Source: Desulfotruncus arcticus DSM 17038 (GTDB lineage Bacteria; Bacillota; Desulfotomaculia; Desulfotomaculales; Desulfallaceae). From it: 64,000 bases of DNA. The DNA lies in assembly GCF_900113335.1 (NCBI RefSeq), contig NZ_FOOX01000012.1, positions 1-64,000 of the forward strand. Reading direction: 5' to 3'. A program made the position numbers and the translations under genes. This document shows positions 26,380 through 35,656 of this stretch, piece by piece. Numbering within the stretch: position 1 is the first letter of the stretch; every line of letters begins with the position of its first letter. The notes below the pieces were generated by a model. The model ran no database searches. It worked only from the letters and a program-made list of their open reading frames with translations, and was not told the origin of the DNA.

Positions 26380-26481
26380 CTAACCAAACACCAGCCCCAC
26401 CTTATCGTAATGGTGCAGTGTTCTTACAGTTATTCTACACTGGCTTGCAAGCTCACCGATTTTCCAAGTAGTTTTTGGCAT
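26380..26481 (-). pseudogene. N-terminal fragment of a MerR regulator
   Basis: A 33-codon frame reads TWKIGELASQCRITVRTLHH followed by YDKVGLVFG and a stop. This is a textbook MerR winged helix-turn-helix first half, cut off before the wing. It has a ribosome site (GAGGCGAAAAG) and its own MerR-type promoter upstream. It is the mirror image of the damaged regulator at 24462, which lacks exactly this part, though the two do not look like halves of the same protein. Confidence 0.75.
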
Positions 26482-26522
26482 CTTTTCGCCTCGTTTCGTA
26501 CGATTTATTTGTCGACAAGTAA

Positions 26523-26553
26523 AGTATAAAACCTGACGTTACGTCAGTTGCAA
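26523..26553 (-). promoter_or_regulatory. MerR-type promoter with 19-bp spacer and palindromic operator
   Basis: On the minus strand, -35 TTGCAA (26553-26548) and -10 TATACT (26528-26523) are 19 bp apart, the overlong spacing typical of MerR-activated promoters. The spacer holds CTGACGTAACGTCAG, a near-perfect palindrome centred between the boxes. It drives the truncated MerR gene at 26481, so it is probably an orphaned autoregulated promoter. Confidence 0.75.
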
Positions 26554-26790
26554 TAGGTTTTAATTATTTTACCTTACTGGTAAACATTGATACATACTAG
26601 GCATACAGAATGTGTCACGAGAATTGAACGTAGCTGAAACCCTGATAAATCAAGGTTTTTGCGGATTTGGATAGAGTATTGGTGGGCGATAACCCTTGAT
26701 GAGATAAAAAAGATGACATAACCTGTAAATGAAGAAGAGACAAGCTCATATGCCGTATGGTTGATAAACAAAATTACTTGGAGGAAGATA

Positions 26791-27522
26791 ATGTCATTAA
26801 TAATACTTCCGTTACGTAATAGAAATACAGTTGAATTTTTGGGTATTTGGGAACAGATACATAATCCTGATTTTAATTATGGCGAATTCGCCATAATCAA
26901 AAGTCAAGCAGGTTTGAACAGCTATAAAATCAGCGTTAAGGAATGGGTTGCAAGAACAAATGCAATTGGTCTAAAAGCAACGGCTGGACGCTATGGTGGA
27001 ACATACGCTTACAAAGATATTGCATTTGAATTCGGAATGTGGATTAGTCCTGAATTTAAAATCTATTTAATCAAAGAGTTTGAGCGGCTTAAGGCCGAGG
27101 AACAGAGGCAGTTAGGCTGGGACATCAAGCGCAATCTGGCAAAAATAAATTATCGCATCCATACAGATGCCATTAAAGAGAATCTGATTCCACCACAACT
27201 TACTCCACAGCAGGTCAATCAGATATATGCCAGTGAAGCAGATGTGCTTAATGTTGCTTTATTTGGTATGACTGCAAAACAATGGCGTGACGCTAATCCT
27301 GAATTAAAAGGTAATATCCGCGATTATGCTAATGTCTCGCAACTTGTTTGTCTATCAAATATGGAGAACTTGAATGCTGTATTTATTGGAGAGGGTATAT
27401 CGCAAAACGAACGCCTTAAAAAACTTAATGCCATTGCTATAAGCCAAATGAAACTGCTGACAGAGGATCATAGAGTAATGTCTCTTGAAGAAAATCCCAG
27501 AAAACAAAACATAAACGGCTGA
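26791..27522 (+). CDS. KilA-N domain protein, shortened at the N-terminus
   Basis: The 243-residue protein covers the KilA-N core from NTVEFLGIWEQIHNPDFNYG through GGTYAYKDIAFEFGMWISPE and FKIYLIKEFERLKAEE. The family C-terminal part follows, with NYRIHTDAIKENLIPPQLTP and ASEADVLNVALFGMTAKQWR. Compared with the paralogue at 29440 it lacks the first ~60 residues (ISLTDIA region). ATG 26791 has GGAGG 8 bases upstream, so it may still be translated. KilA-N proteins are phage or element DNA-binding proteins, often antirepressor-like. Confidence 0.75.
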   Translation: MSLIILPLRNRNTVEFLGIWEQIHNPDFNYGEFAIIKSQAGLNSYKISVKEWVARTNAIGLKATAGRYGGTYAYKDIAFEFGMWISPEFKIYLIKEFERLKAEEQRQLGWDIKRNLAKINYRIHTDAIKENLIPPQLTPQQVNQIYASEADVLNVALFGMTAKQWRDANPELKGNIRDYANVSQLVCLSNMENLNAVFIGEGISQNERLKKLNAIAISQMKLLTEDHRVMSLEENPRKQNING

Positions 27523-27654
27523 CTACCAAATAAGAGCGACCAAAAGCAACTCTCCGAAATTTCCGACCTCCGATGACCCCGTAATATGCATAAATTACAA
27601 TAGTGAGCGTGAATATGATTTCAAGGGTGGATGGGGCAAGAAAAACGGAAATAG

Positions 27655-29148
27655 GGAGAGAAGATTGGGGATAGCGAATTTGAGAAGGGAATAGGTACAT
27701 ATCCCACTATAAATGATGAAGTCCACTTAGTAACCGAAAAAGACTTGTTTGATATATATGGGCGAAATAATGAAGAGAAGATTGAAATTGGCAAACATTC
27801 ATCTTCCAAAAACCTAAGCGTTTATGTAGATATACATAAACTGATTCTCCGACATTGCGCTATTCTGGGTTCGACAGGAAGTGGTAAATCTAACACCACC
27901 GTAAGCATTCTTAAAGCTATATTAAATGATTATGCCGGGTCAAGAATTATATTGGTTGACCCTCATGGCGAGTACAGTTCCGCATTTCCAGACGCCAAAG
28001 TATTCAAAATCAATGATGCTAGTAATCCTCTATATATTCCATTCTGGCTAATGAATTTTGATGAATTGGCTTTTTTTCTTGTAGGAGCTAAACCTACTGA
28101 CGATCAGAAAATTGAATACAGGATGTTCCGAGAGCTTATTAGCACTTATAAGAAAGAGAATTTTAAACTAAAAGCCGGCGATGTGAATCCTAATTTCATT
28201 ACAGCCGATTCACCTATTCCATTTAATGCACGAAAAGTGTGGCATGAAATGAATTGGTGGCTAAATGCAACTTTTGACAAGTCCAATAAAGACGATCAAA
28301 CAAAAGATGTTGCTAAAGAAACTGATAAAGGAGATTATGAAAATTTAGTCCCTGCGAAATTTGAGCCTTATACTATGGGAACGCAGGCACCATATAAATC
28401 AAAGCATCAAGAATATTATGCATACGAAAAAAAGATTTTAGCGCGACTAAAAGATTCAAGATATGATTTTCTTTTTGATCCTGGTGAATATAAAGATGAG
28501 AAAACATCGAAAGACTTGCATAACTTACTGAATGATTGGATAGGAAGCGAAAAAAAGCTGGCAATACTTGATTTAAGTGGAGTGCCATTTGAAGTGCTAG
28601 ATATTACTATTGGCCTTATAACACGTTTTGTTTATGATAGTATGTTCTGGGGCAGAAACGAACCATACACAGGTAAAAATAGGCCTCTTTTACTTGCTTT
28701 TGAAGAAGCTCATACATACTTAAATAAAGATGACAATAACAGTTACTCAAAAAGTTCTGTTGAGAAAATATTTAAGGAAGGAAGAAAGTTTGGTGTTGGA
28801 GCTTTAATAATTTCACAGAGACCTTCTGAAATATCAGAAACAATTTTAGCTCGGATAGGAACATTAGTTGCGCTAAGATTAACAAATTCCGGCGATCAAT
28901 CCATTGTTAAATCATCAGCCCCCGATAATTTAAATAGCTTAATAAACTTACTCCCTTCACTTAGGATAGGTGAAGCAGTAATCGTTGGCGAATCAATAAA
29001 AATACCGTCAAGGGTAAGAATAAAGCTAAACTCACCTAGACCAACAAGCGATGACCCTAAGTTAGTTGAATGCTGGTGTAAAAAGCATGACGTTAACGAT
29101 GAAAATTATAAGACTGTTGTAACTAAAATAAGAGAACAAAAATTTTGA
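27655..29148 (+). pseudogene. HerA-type DNA translocase (DUF87), 5'-truncated
   Basis: The frame is open from 27655 without a proper start. It enters the HAS-barrel end (FEKGIGTYPTINDEVHLVTE), then the RecA-like ATPase with Walker A CAILGSTGSGKSNTT, IILVDPHGEYSS, Walker B PLLLAFEEAHTYL, and the arginine-finger region KEGRKFGVGALIISQRPSEI. About 80 N-terminal residues are missing, replaced by KilA-N-side DNA. HerA pairs with NurA or with SIR2/DUF4297 effectors in defence; no partner remains here. A TTG at 27745 could start a shorter product but has no ribosome site. Confidence 0.8.
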
Positions 29149-29165
29149 TATGAGGGGAGATAGGT

Positions 29166-29378
29166 ATGGAGAGGGAATATATTGAGTCTAGTATGATAAG
29201 AAGCATAGGTTTTGACCCTAACACATCCACATTAGAAATAGAATTTAATAGTGGTGCTGTCTGGCAATATTTTGATTTTCCTGAATCGAGTTGGTATGAG
29301 TTTAGAAATTCAGAGTCAAAAGGTAAATATTTTAATAGAGAAATAAGAAATCATTACCGCGAATCCCGAGTTGGTTAA
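29166..29378 (+). CDS. KTSC domain protein
   Basis: A 70-residue protein with ESSMIRSIGFDPNTSTLEIE, FNSGAVWQYFDFPESSWYEF and SKGKYFNREIRNHY, a full KTSC domain. KTSC proteins are small, often found beside lysyl-tRNA-synthetase-like or mobile-element genes, and are thought to bind nucleic acid. It lies 17 bases after the HerA stop with GAGGGGAGATAGGT before the ATG, so it was probably in the same operon. Confidence 0.75.
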   Translation: MEREYIESSMIRSIGFDPNTSTLEIEFNSGAVWQYFDFPESSWYEFRNSESKGKYFNREIRNHYRESRVG

Positions 29379-29439
29379 CTATAGGTGGGAATTTGCTGGC
29401 AATTAATCAATAGCAATTTTTCGAGATTGGAGTATACCA

Positions 29440-30191
29440 ATGGTCAAGAAACCGGTCAAAGAAACGATTCATGCAAAGGGCATGGATATTACTATCTATA
29501 CAGAAGATTTTCAAAATGAGTATATTTCACTTACAGATATCGCACGATATAAAAGTGATGAGCCAAAAGATGTCATTAAAAATTGGATGAGAAGTAAGGA
29601 TACAATCGAATTTTTAGGACTTTGGGAGCAATTACATAATGAAAAATTTAAAGGGGTCGAATTCGACTCCTTTAGGAGACAAGCAGGTTCAAATGCTTTT
29701 ACACTGTCGCCGCAGAAATGGATAGATAATACGAGTGCAATCGGAATAGTCTCCAGATCGGGACGTTCGGGCGGGACTTTTGCTCATTCTGATATTGCTT
29801 TTGAATTTGCTTCCTGGATATCGGCAGAGTTTAAGCTCTACATAATTAAAGACTATAAAAGGCTGAAAAACGACGAAGCAGCAGACTTTCCTTGGGTTGG
29901 AATCTTAATCGCGAGATCTCAAAACTGAACTACAGAATTCATACAGATGCTATTAAGGAAAACTTGATTCCACCAGAATTAACTCCGTATCAAATTTCCA
30001 TAACCTATGCCAGTGAAGCGGACGTGCTGAATATCGCTCTGTTTGGGATCACCGCCAAACAATGGCGTGAAGAAAATTCCGATAAAAACGGAAATATCAG
30101 AGATTATGCCACCTTAAATCAACTGCTGGTTTTAGCCATTGCACTAAACCGCTGGCGCGGTGGTTCCTGTAATGTTTTTAAAGCTGTTTAA
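29440..30191 (+). pseudogene. Second KilA-N protein, frameshifted and 3'-rearranged
   Basis: The first frame has the complete KilA-N start (MDITIYTEDFQNEYISLTDI) and core (IEFLGLWEQLHNEKFKG, GGTFAHSDIAFEFASWISAE), then drifts at about 29890 and stops at 29928. The next frame resumes at LGWNLNREISKLNYRIHTDA, as in the paralogue at 26791, so a one-base shift has occurred. After NGNIRDYATLNQLLVLA the paralogue's ending is replaced by ALNRWRGGSCNVFKAV. The two KilA-N copies flank the HerA-KTSC segment in the same direction. Confidence 0.8.
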
Positions 30192-30318
30192 TTGAACTGA
30201 TGCTGTAAAGAGTATTCTTGGCGGTTATCGATTGGAAAAAACAGATAACTGCAGGCCTCATGCGGAGATCCTTATGATTTTGCGAGAGAAACTAATAATG
30301 TGAGGTGAAAGAGAAGAC

Positions 30319-30834
30319 ATGCTGAAGCCGAGTGAAGTTAAAAAAGCAGCAAAGGCTATAGAGGCTGACAATATCAGATTCCGTTCCTTCCTGAAGATTC
30401 ATGCCGATGAAGAGGAACTGGATAAGCAATTTCTGGCATTACATAATGAATTGTTTGCTTATTATGACTGCAGAAAATGCAGAAACTGCTGCAAAATGTA
30501 TAAAGGAACATTTCAGGAAGATGAACTGGAAAAAGCGGCGGGATACATGAATATAACAACTGACCAGTTTAAAGATATCTTTCTGGAATTCGACGAAAGA
30601 GAATATAGCTATGAAACCAGGCATAGGCCATGTGATTTTTTGGATGAAGATGGAGAATGTAAACTGGGCGATATGAAACCTGAAAGCTGTAAAACTTATC
30701 CGTATACAAATCAGCCGGAAAGGTTATGGAGCCTTTACAGTATGTTAAATGTGGTTGAAGTATGCCCAGTAGCTTTTGAGATATTTGAAAGATTAAAGGA
30801 AATTTATAGATTTAAAAGTAGACAGCGATATTGA
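30319..30834 (+). CDS. YkgJ-family Cys-cluster protein
   Basis: A 171-residue protein with the CxxCxxCC cluster YDCRKCRNCCKMYKG near residue 52, then RPCDFLDEDGECKLGDMKPE and SCKTYPYT, the typical spread of cysteines of the YkgJ (UPF0153) family, proposed to bind zinc or an Fe-S cluster. It follows an AGGTGAAAG ribosome site and is 17 bases upstream of the pRiA4b-type gene, with which it probably forms an operon. Confidence 0.8.
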   Translation: MLKPSEVKKAAKAIEADNIRFRSFLKIHADEEELDKQFLALHNELFAYYDCRKCRNCCKMYKGTFQEDELEKAAGYMNITTDQFKDIFLEFDEREYSYETRHRPCDFLDEDGECKLGDMKPESCKTYPYTNQPERLWSLYSMLNVVEVCPVAFEIFERLKEIYRFKSRQRY

Positions 30835-30851
30835 TTTGAAGGGAGAACAAG

Positions 30852-31904
30852 ATGAAAAACATAATAAGAGGCAGTAAAGATGAAATCACACCGGTTTATC
30901 TTCATTTGGAACTGAAAGATGAGTATCTGACGGAAGATCAGGAAAGAATGCTTAAAAAATATGGGGAATCTTCAACGGGAGAGACTATATGCAGGGATAT
31001 TCTTATACCATCCGATATGCCGCTTCATAACCTGCACTATGCGATACAAAAACTTTATGGCTGGCAAAATTCACACTTGCGCTGTTTTCGTCTGCCGGAA
31101 GAAGTGTATCAAAAACTGACCAGAGGCACCGTAAAAGGCTGGGTGGATTTAGTTGGAAGTTTATTTCAGCCGCCGTCCGAATCGGAGGAAGATATTTTCT
31201 GGGATGATGATTATGAAAAAGGCAGTATAAACGCGTGGCTTAAGAAGAAATATACCGGGCCGTATTTTTATGGCGGGGAGTTGGAGCATCCCGAAATTGC
31301 AAAAAGAGATGTGCAGCAGCTCATGGATAATTTTAAGATGCTTGATGTCAAAGAGCCATTTAAAGATTACATAGCCCGGACTAAAAAGGGCGAGGCCAAG
31401 GAACCTGCTAAAACTTTGCGCAAAGCTCCTTTGATTGAGCTGACTCTTGAAGAAATGAATTCATCTATTATCATTGAAGGTGGAACGGAAGATTTGTTGG
31501 AACGGCTGGAAGTCAGTAAGGTTCTGGCAGGCAAAGATGAAGTGCTTGATGAAAAAACGCTTTTTCCCGTAGCAAGGGAACTTATTTATAAGTATGATTT
31601 TGGGGATAATTGGACGATTACCATAACTAAGGAAAATGATTGCAAAGATCTGCTGGAAAGCGGGTTTGTTTCACATGAAGAGATTGCCTATGCAAATCAA
31701 ATTGTGCTGAATGAGCACAGGCCGGTTTGCATCCATAAAGACGGAGTATTTTTGCTTGATGATGTGGGCGGATTAAGTGGCTTTGCTGATTTTTTAGGGA
31801 CTGTTTATGAAAGTGAAGACAAAAATGAAAGGGATGAGCTTCGTGCATGGGCAAAGAGCCTTGGATGGAGTGAAAAAAAGATTGCGAATAAAAGGATATT
31901 GTAG
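30852..31904 (+). CDS. Plasmid pRiA4b ORF-3 family protein
   Basis: The 350-residue protein has the pRiA4b ORF-3 (IS1096 passenger-like) signature: LIPSDMPLHNLHYAIQKLYG then WQNSHLRCF in the N-terminal half, and LIYKYDFGDNWTITITKEND in the C-terminal half, with a long acidic insert between. The function is unknown; the family is widespread on mobile elements and next to unknown or AAA genes. The ribosome site AAGGGAGAACAAG precedes the ATG. Confidence 0.8.
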   Translation: MKNIIRGSKDEITPVYLHLELKDEYLTEDQERMLKKYGESSTGETICRDILIPSDMPLHNLHYAIQKLYGWQNSHLRCFRLPEEVYQKLTRGTVKGWVDLVGSLFQPPSESEEDIFWDDDYEKGSINAWLKKKYTGPYFYGGELEHPEIAKRDVQQLMDNFKMLDVKEPFKDYIARTKKGEAKEPAKTLRKAPLIELTLEEMNSSIIIEGGTEDLLERLEVSKVLAGKDEVLDEKTLFPVARELIYKYDFGDNWTITITKENDCKDLLESGFVSHEEIAYANQIVLNEHRPVCIHKDGVFLLDDVGGLSGFADFLGTVYESEDKNERDELRAWAKSLGWSEKKIANKRIL

Positions 31905-31928
31905 TGTGATTGAAATACAGGGGGTAAG

Positions 31929-33086
31929 ATGGATCAGAAAGAATTTGTTCGGAAATCAGATGAAATACTGAACTGTATGAGCATTGAGGAATTAAGAAGA
32001 TGTCTGCATAATATTGCAAGAAAAACGCCTGAAAACAAGAGAGCGTCATTTCTACAGCTACTTGAAGATTGCCATGATCAAGATGATCGAGAAGATAGTA
32101 AATACGAGGATAAATTTCAGTATAAAAGATTAATACCTGATGGGAAAGTAAAAGAAAAGCTAAATGATATAAAGAGAATTTTTACTAAAATAGAAAATGG
32201 CGAATTGTGTTTGTCGGCCCAAGGATATGAAGATTATTCTAATGGATATTGGTCGAGTGAATGGATATGGGAATATGAGGACAATGAAGGTATTGGCAGG
32301 ATAATCGAGGATGCAGTTTTATTTGCGCATGACTGTATGAATGATTGCAGATATGAAGAAACAGTAACTATTTTTAAATTGGTTATGGATACCCAAATAT
32401 TCGTTGAAGATGAAGATGGTGGAGATTCTTTTGAATTAAGCCTTGAAGAAATGGTCGATGAAAAACTGGTTGGAGTAAACTTAAAGGTACTTGCACTAGA
32501 CGTACTGTATTCAAACTATCAATTACAAACGGCTGCTCAACGTGCAAGTGTTTTGTATTCATATTTTACATACCCTTATTTTAAGGAGATTCATATTGAA
32601 GACATTTTCTCGATAGGTAGAGAAGAGTTAAGAGGTACGGACATATTTTTGCAATTGTGGATTGATTTTCTTATGCAACAGAGCGGTGAGGTTTCGGCAC
32701 GTTTATTAAAGGAAGGTTCATTATATTATAAAGGAACGGAGGGTTTGCTGGAAATGGCGAGAAAAGGCTATAAAGAGCATCCATCCGTTTACTTGGCTGC
32801 GTTGTTGGAATACGAAAAGACTCATAATTATGAGAAAATGAAAGAGATTGGAAAAGAGGCACTTGATAGAATAGAAAGTGATTTGAAAATACGCGGTGAA
32901 ATTGCTTTGAAAACAGCTCAGGCGTCCAGTTGTTTAAATGATAGTGAATTCATGAAGGAATGTTGGTATGAAGCTTTTTACTCCAATTCAACCATACCTA
33001 ATTATTTAAGACTTTTTACAGACGGGGAAGTGATAAGGGAATATAAAGATTTTGCAGAAAAAAGAATAGAAATTGCGTGTATCTGA
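31929..33086 (+). CDS. Unknown helical-repeat protein, N-terminal frame
   Basis: A 385-residue acidic, helical protein with SEL1/TPR-like alternation (LAALLEYEKTHNYEKMKEIG, KEALDRIESDLKIRGEIALK). It is 24 bases after the pRiA4b-type gene. The end EKRIEIACI stops at 33086, but the next frame overlaps it and continues in the same style. Removing one base at about 33074 would give one protein of about 590 residues (EKRIE-LRVSDNHYNQH). It may therefore be the first part of a frameshifted gene. No catalytic motif is recognised. Confidence 0.6.
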   Translation: MDQKEFVRKSDEILNCMSIEELRRCLHNIARKTPENKRASFLQLLEDCHDQDDREDSKYEDKFQYKRLIPDGKVKEKLNDIKRIFTKIENGELCLSAQGYEDYSNGYWSSEWIWEYEDNEGIGRIIEDAVLFAHDCMNDCRYEETVTIFKLVMDTQIFVEDEDGGDSFELSLEEMVDEKLVGVNLKVLALDVLYSNYQLQTAAQRASVLYSYFTYPYFKEIHIEDIFSIGREELRGTDIFLQLWIDFLMQQSGEVSARLLKEGSLYYKGTEGLLEMARKGYKEHPSVYLAALLEYEKTHNYEKMKEIGKEALDRIESDLKIRGEIALKTAQASSCLNDSEFMKECWYEAFYSNSTIPNYLRLFTDGEVIREYKDFAEKRIEIACI

Positions 33087-33711
33087 TAATCACTATAATC
33101 AGCACATATCTGAAATAGCTAAAAATAATATTACCGATATAGAATATAAATATCTATACTTTTTCTCGGGACATTTTGATATGATTAAAAGCTGGTGTAT
33201 GGAACAGAAAAGTCCATTGGGCTGGAGCGGTAATTTTATCGGTTATGGTGTAGATTTATTACTGTTGTATTTATACGCGGATAATAATCTGAGAAAAGCC
33301 AGTAAAAAGATAGCAGTCCAGGTTTCAAACAGGATGGGGTTTAATGAGAACAATAACCTTGTATTCATGAAAGAAAATTCTGTATTTGAAACTGAAGTGA
33401 GTACGCAAAAAGGTGAAGAAATATTTTGGAGTATCTTTTGTTTATGGAAAGTAAATTATGCAATAACTGTGGATGATATGAATTCATATGTTAAGTGGCT
33501 GGAATCCGTAATTGATAAAAGAATAGATGGAATTGTAGGTGGAAAATACAGAGATAAATATAATGATGTTGCTTTATTGGCAGCTGCATTGGGGGAAGTA
33601 AAAGAGTCATTAGGTGTGAAAATGGCAAAAAGTATTGTTATAAACAGGTATTTAGAAAGATACCCACGGCACTCAGCCTTTCGAGGAGCATTGAAGGAAT
33701 ACATTGATTAA
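33073..33711 (+). CDS. Unknown protein, likely C-terminal frame of the preceding gene
   Basis: A 212-residue frame (LRVSDNHYNQHISEIAKNNI ... RYPRHSAFRGALKEYID) with the same helical style and base use as the upstream gene, overlapping it by 14 bases. The first codon is TTG without a ribosome site, which argues for a frameshifted continuation rather than a separate gene. The conserved-looking end with KMAKSIVINRYLERYPRHSA resembles the C-termini of long unknown proteins that follow pRiA4b-type genes. Confidence 0.55.
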   Translation: MRVSDNHYNQHISEIAKNNITDIEYKYLYFFSGHFDMIKSWCMEQKSPLGWSGNFIGYGVDLLLLYLYADNNLRKASKKIAVQVSNRMGFNENNNLVFMKENSVFETEVSTQKGEEIFWSIFCLWKVNYAITVDDMNSYVKWLESVIDKRIDGIVGGKYRDKYNDVALLAAALGEVKESLGVKMAKSIVINRYLERYPRHSAFRGALKEYID

Positions 33712-33743
33712 AGATTTTATTAAAAATGCCTCAGTAACAACAA

Positions 33744-33819
33744 TTTTTGTCAGAAGTATATCCTCCCACCCAGGCCCCACCAGGTTTATGCGGCATCTTT
33801 TTTGTATCCTCAAGGCATG
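33744..33819 (+). pseudogene. Fragment matching the AAA ATPase gene at 40214
   Basis: TTTTTGTCAGAAGTATATCC and the following GCGGCATCTTTTTTGTATCC then TCAAGGCAT repeat the DNA around 40260-40332 of the intact AAA ATPase gene with scattered changes. It has no open frame of its own and is a decayed copy. Confidence 0.65.
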
Positions 33820-34024
33820 TGGAATCCATAATCCTGTTGCAACGAAAAAACAGTTAAATGATAGGATAAAATAATAGTAATACACTAAAATTGAGGACAT
33901 GGGAGTGAAAACTTTCACGTCCTTTTTTAATGGAAAAATATATGGGATTGCCCATTTTACATAGATATCAGAGAATTACTTTATGAAAAAGATCATAGTT
34001 ATACCACCAAAACCACCAGAATAA

Positions 34025-34217
34025 AGTCTGACCAAACAATACGGGGAGCAAAAAAGCGTTGCTAACCTGAATATTCATGTGAAAAAAGGCCGTATCTATG
34101 GCCTGCATGAGCAAGAGAGCCATTGCCAGGACCGAGGATGTCAGCAAAACTGTTGTCGGTGAAGCCATTGCGCAGGGGCTGAGAAATATGGAGAAGTTTT
34201 TGAAAAAATATCTTTAA
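34025..34217 (+). pseudogene. Fragment of an ABC ATPase gene joined to an unrelated 3' end
   Basis: 34025-34106 encodes SLTKQYGEQKSVANLNIHVK then KGRIYGL, nearly the same as residues 9-38 of the ATPase at 36545, and stops matching just before its Walker A. It then joins, in another frame, a short ORF at 34107-34217 reading MSKRAIARTEDVSKTVVGEA ... LRNMEKFLKKYL, which looks like the tail of a flavodoxin-like or other protein. It is a recombination scar. Confidence 0.7.
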
Positions 34218-34285
34218 GCCCACTTACTTTTGCCCCAAAAATGAAAAGGAAACGGCGGCTTTTTTGCCGCCGCTTCCACTATAGC

Positions 34286-35656
34286 TCATATTCTGTTATG
34301 GATGGGCAATCCAATTATTACGGTCAGGCCATGTGGATAGGCGTTTGAAAAAATGATTTTTCCCTGATGTACTTTGGTAATTTGCTTGACCAGCTTTAAA
34401 CCCATGCCATGTGCCGCTTCGCCCTTTTCATTCTGTGTGCTCGGAGATATTTCGGCCTGATTCAGTTTCTTTAATAACGGCTCGGAAACGCCGCTTCCCG
34501 TATCTTCAACTTTAATCATGCAGGTGTTTTCATCGGCTCCAACGGTGATGGAGATATTGCAGCCGTCAGGGTTATGGCTGACACTGTTCTGAATCAGGTT
34601 TTCGAGCATCCTGACAAGCAGTGCGTTATCCCCCTCAATGATGATTTTCTCGGCTGCGGCATCGGCACGCAGCTCCAGCGCAAACCGTTTCTTCAGACCG
34701 TTGTTGATAAAGTCGCTCATGACCTGCCGCGCCAGCTCCACCGGACTGATAAGTGTTTTTGTCGCGGGCTGCATGGAGTATTCCAGTTTGGAGGCGAGGT
34801 TTAGGTCCGCGACAAGCCTGCGGAGCTTCTCTGCCTGCCTGCGGATCATGCCCGCCTGCGTCTGCGTTTCACTTGGTAAAGTGTTATCGTCCTCGATTTC
34901 ACCGGCATACCCGAGAATGATGGACAATGGAGTTCGGATGTCATGTGATATCCCGTTGATCCATTCCGAACGGGCAAGGTCTTTCTTTTGCAGTTGCTCT
35001 CCGGCACGGTTCAGCTCCGTGTTAATTTCCGCCAGTTCTCCCCGTTTCGGAAGAACCACTAATTTGCCCTGCGCCATCGTGCCGATGCCGGTGAGAATTG
35101 GCTTTACGGCCTTTTCCACCTTATGTGTGTTGCGCCAGAACAGAATGAGCATTAGCAGGATATTTGCGGCAAAAAGTATGGCTGGCCCGACAATCTCCGC
35201 CACAACCGCTTCGGCGCTTGTCGAATAAGCATATTTGACGATGCTGTCCTTTGGATAACCAATGACAAACAAACCCGCCGGATGTTCCCACACGTAGACG
35301 GGATAGTCCTGCAAATACCACCGGCTGAATTGCGCGATCTGCGTCACGGTATAACTGCGCGGCAAATCATCGGGCATACGCTCGTCCCAAATGACTGTCC
35401 CGCTGTCATTCAGCAGCATGGCCCAGGCGTTGTTTTTTGCTAAAGTATCGCTGAACTCCTGCGTGGCGGTAATTTTCCCGTCTGTAGCTGTGACCATGCC
35501 AGCCAGCTTACGAATCGGCAGGCGTGAATCTTCGGAGTTGTTTGCGGCAGTAATGACGATCACGCAGCCTAGCACGACGTTGACCACCAGAAAAAGCAAA
35601 AGGATACCCATGGTGGAGAGAAAATACTTGCGAAAGAAGCGCTGTACGGCAGTCAT
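34286..35656 (-). CDS. Sensor histidine kinase of a two-component system
   Basis: A 456-residue kinase. It has TM1 at residues ~14-37 (MGILLLFLVVNVVLGCVIVI), an extracytoplasmic sensor of ~125 residues, TM2 near 160-180, HAMP-like linker, DHp with the phospho-acceptor His in NGISHDIRTPLSIILGYAGE, and CA domain with N-box LENLIQNSVSHNP, G1 VEDTGSGVSE and G2 HGMGLKLV. It phosphorylates the regulator encoded just upstream, with which it overlaps by 4 bases. The pair is divergent from the ABC operon it likely controls. Confidence 0.9.
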   Translation of the reverse strand: MTAVQRFFRKYFLSTMGILLLFLVVNVVLGCVIVITAANNSEDSRLPIRKLAGMVTATDGKITATQEFSDTLAKNNAWAMLLNDSGTVIWDERMPDDLPRSYTVTQIAQFSRWYLQDYPVYVWEHPAGLFVIGYPKDSIVKYAYSTSAEAVVAEIVGPAILFAANILLMLILFWRNTHKVEKAVKPILTGIGTMAQGKLVVLPKRGELAEINTELNRAGEQLQKKDLARSEWINGISHDIRTPLSIILGYAGEIEDDNTLPSETQTQAGMIRRQAEKLRRLVADLNLASKLEYSMQPATKTLISPVELARQVMSDFINNGLKKRFALELRADAAAEKIIIEGDNALLVRMLENLIQNSVSHNPDGCNISITVGADENTCMIKVEDTGSGVSEPLLKKLNQAEISPSTQNEKGEAAHGMGLKLVKQITKVHQGKIIFSNAYPHGLTVIIGLPIHNRI

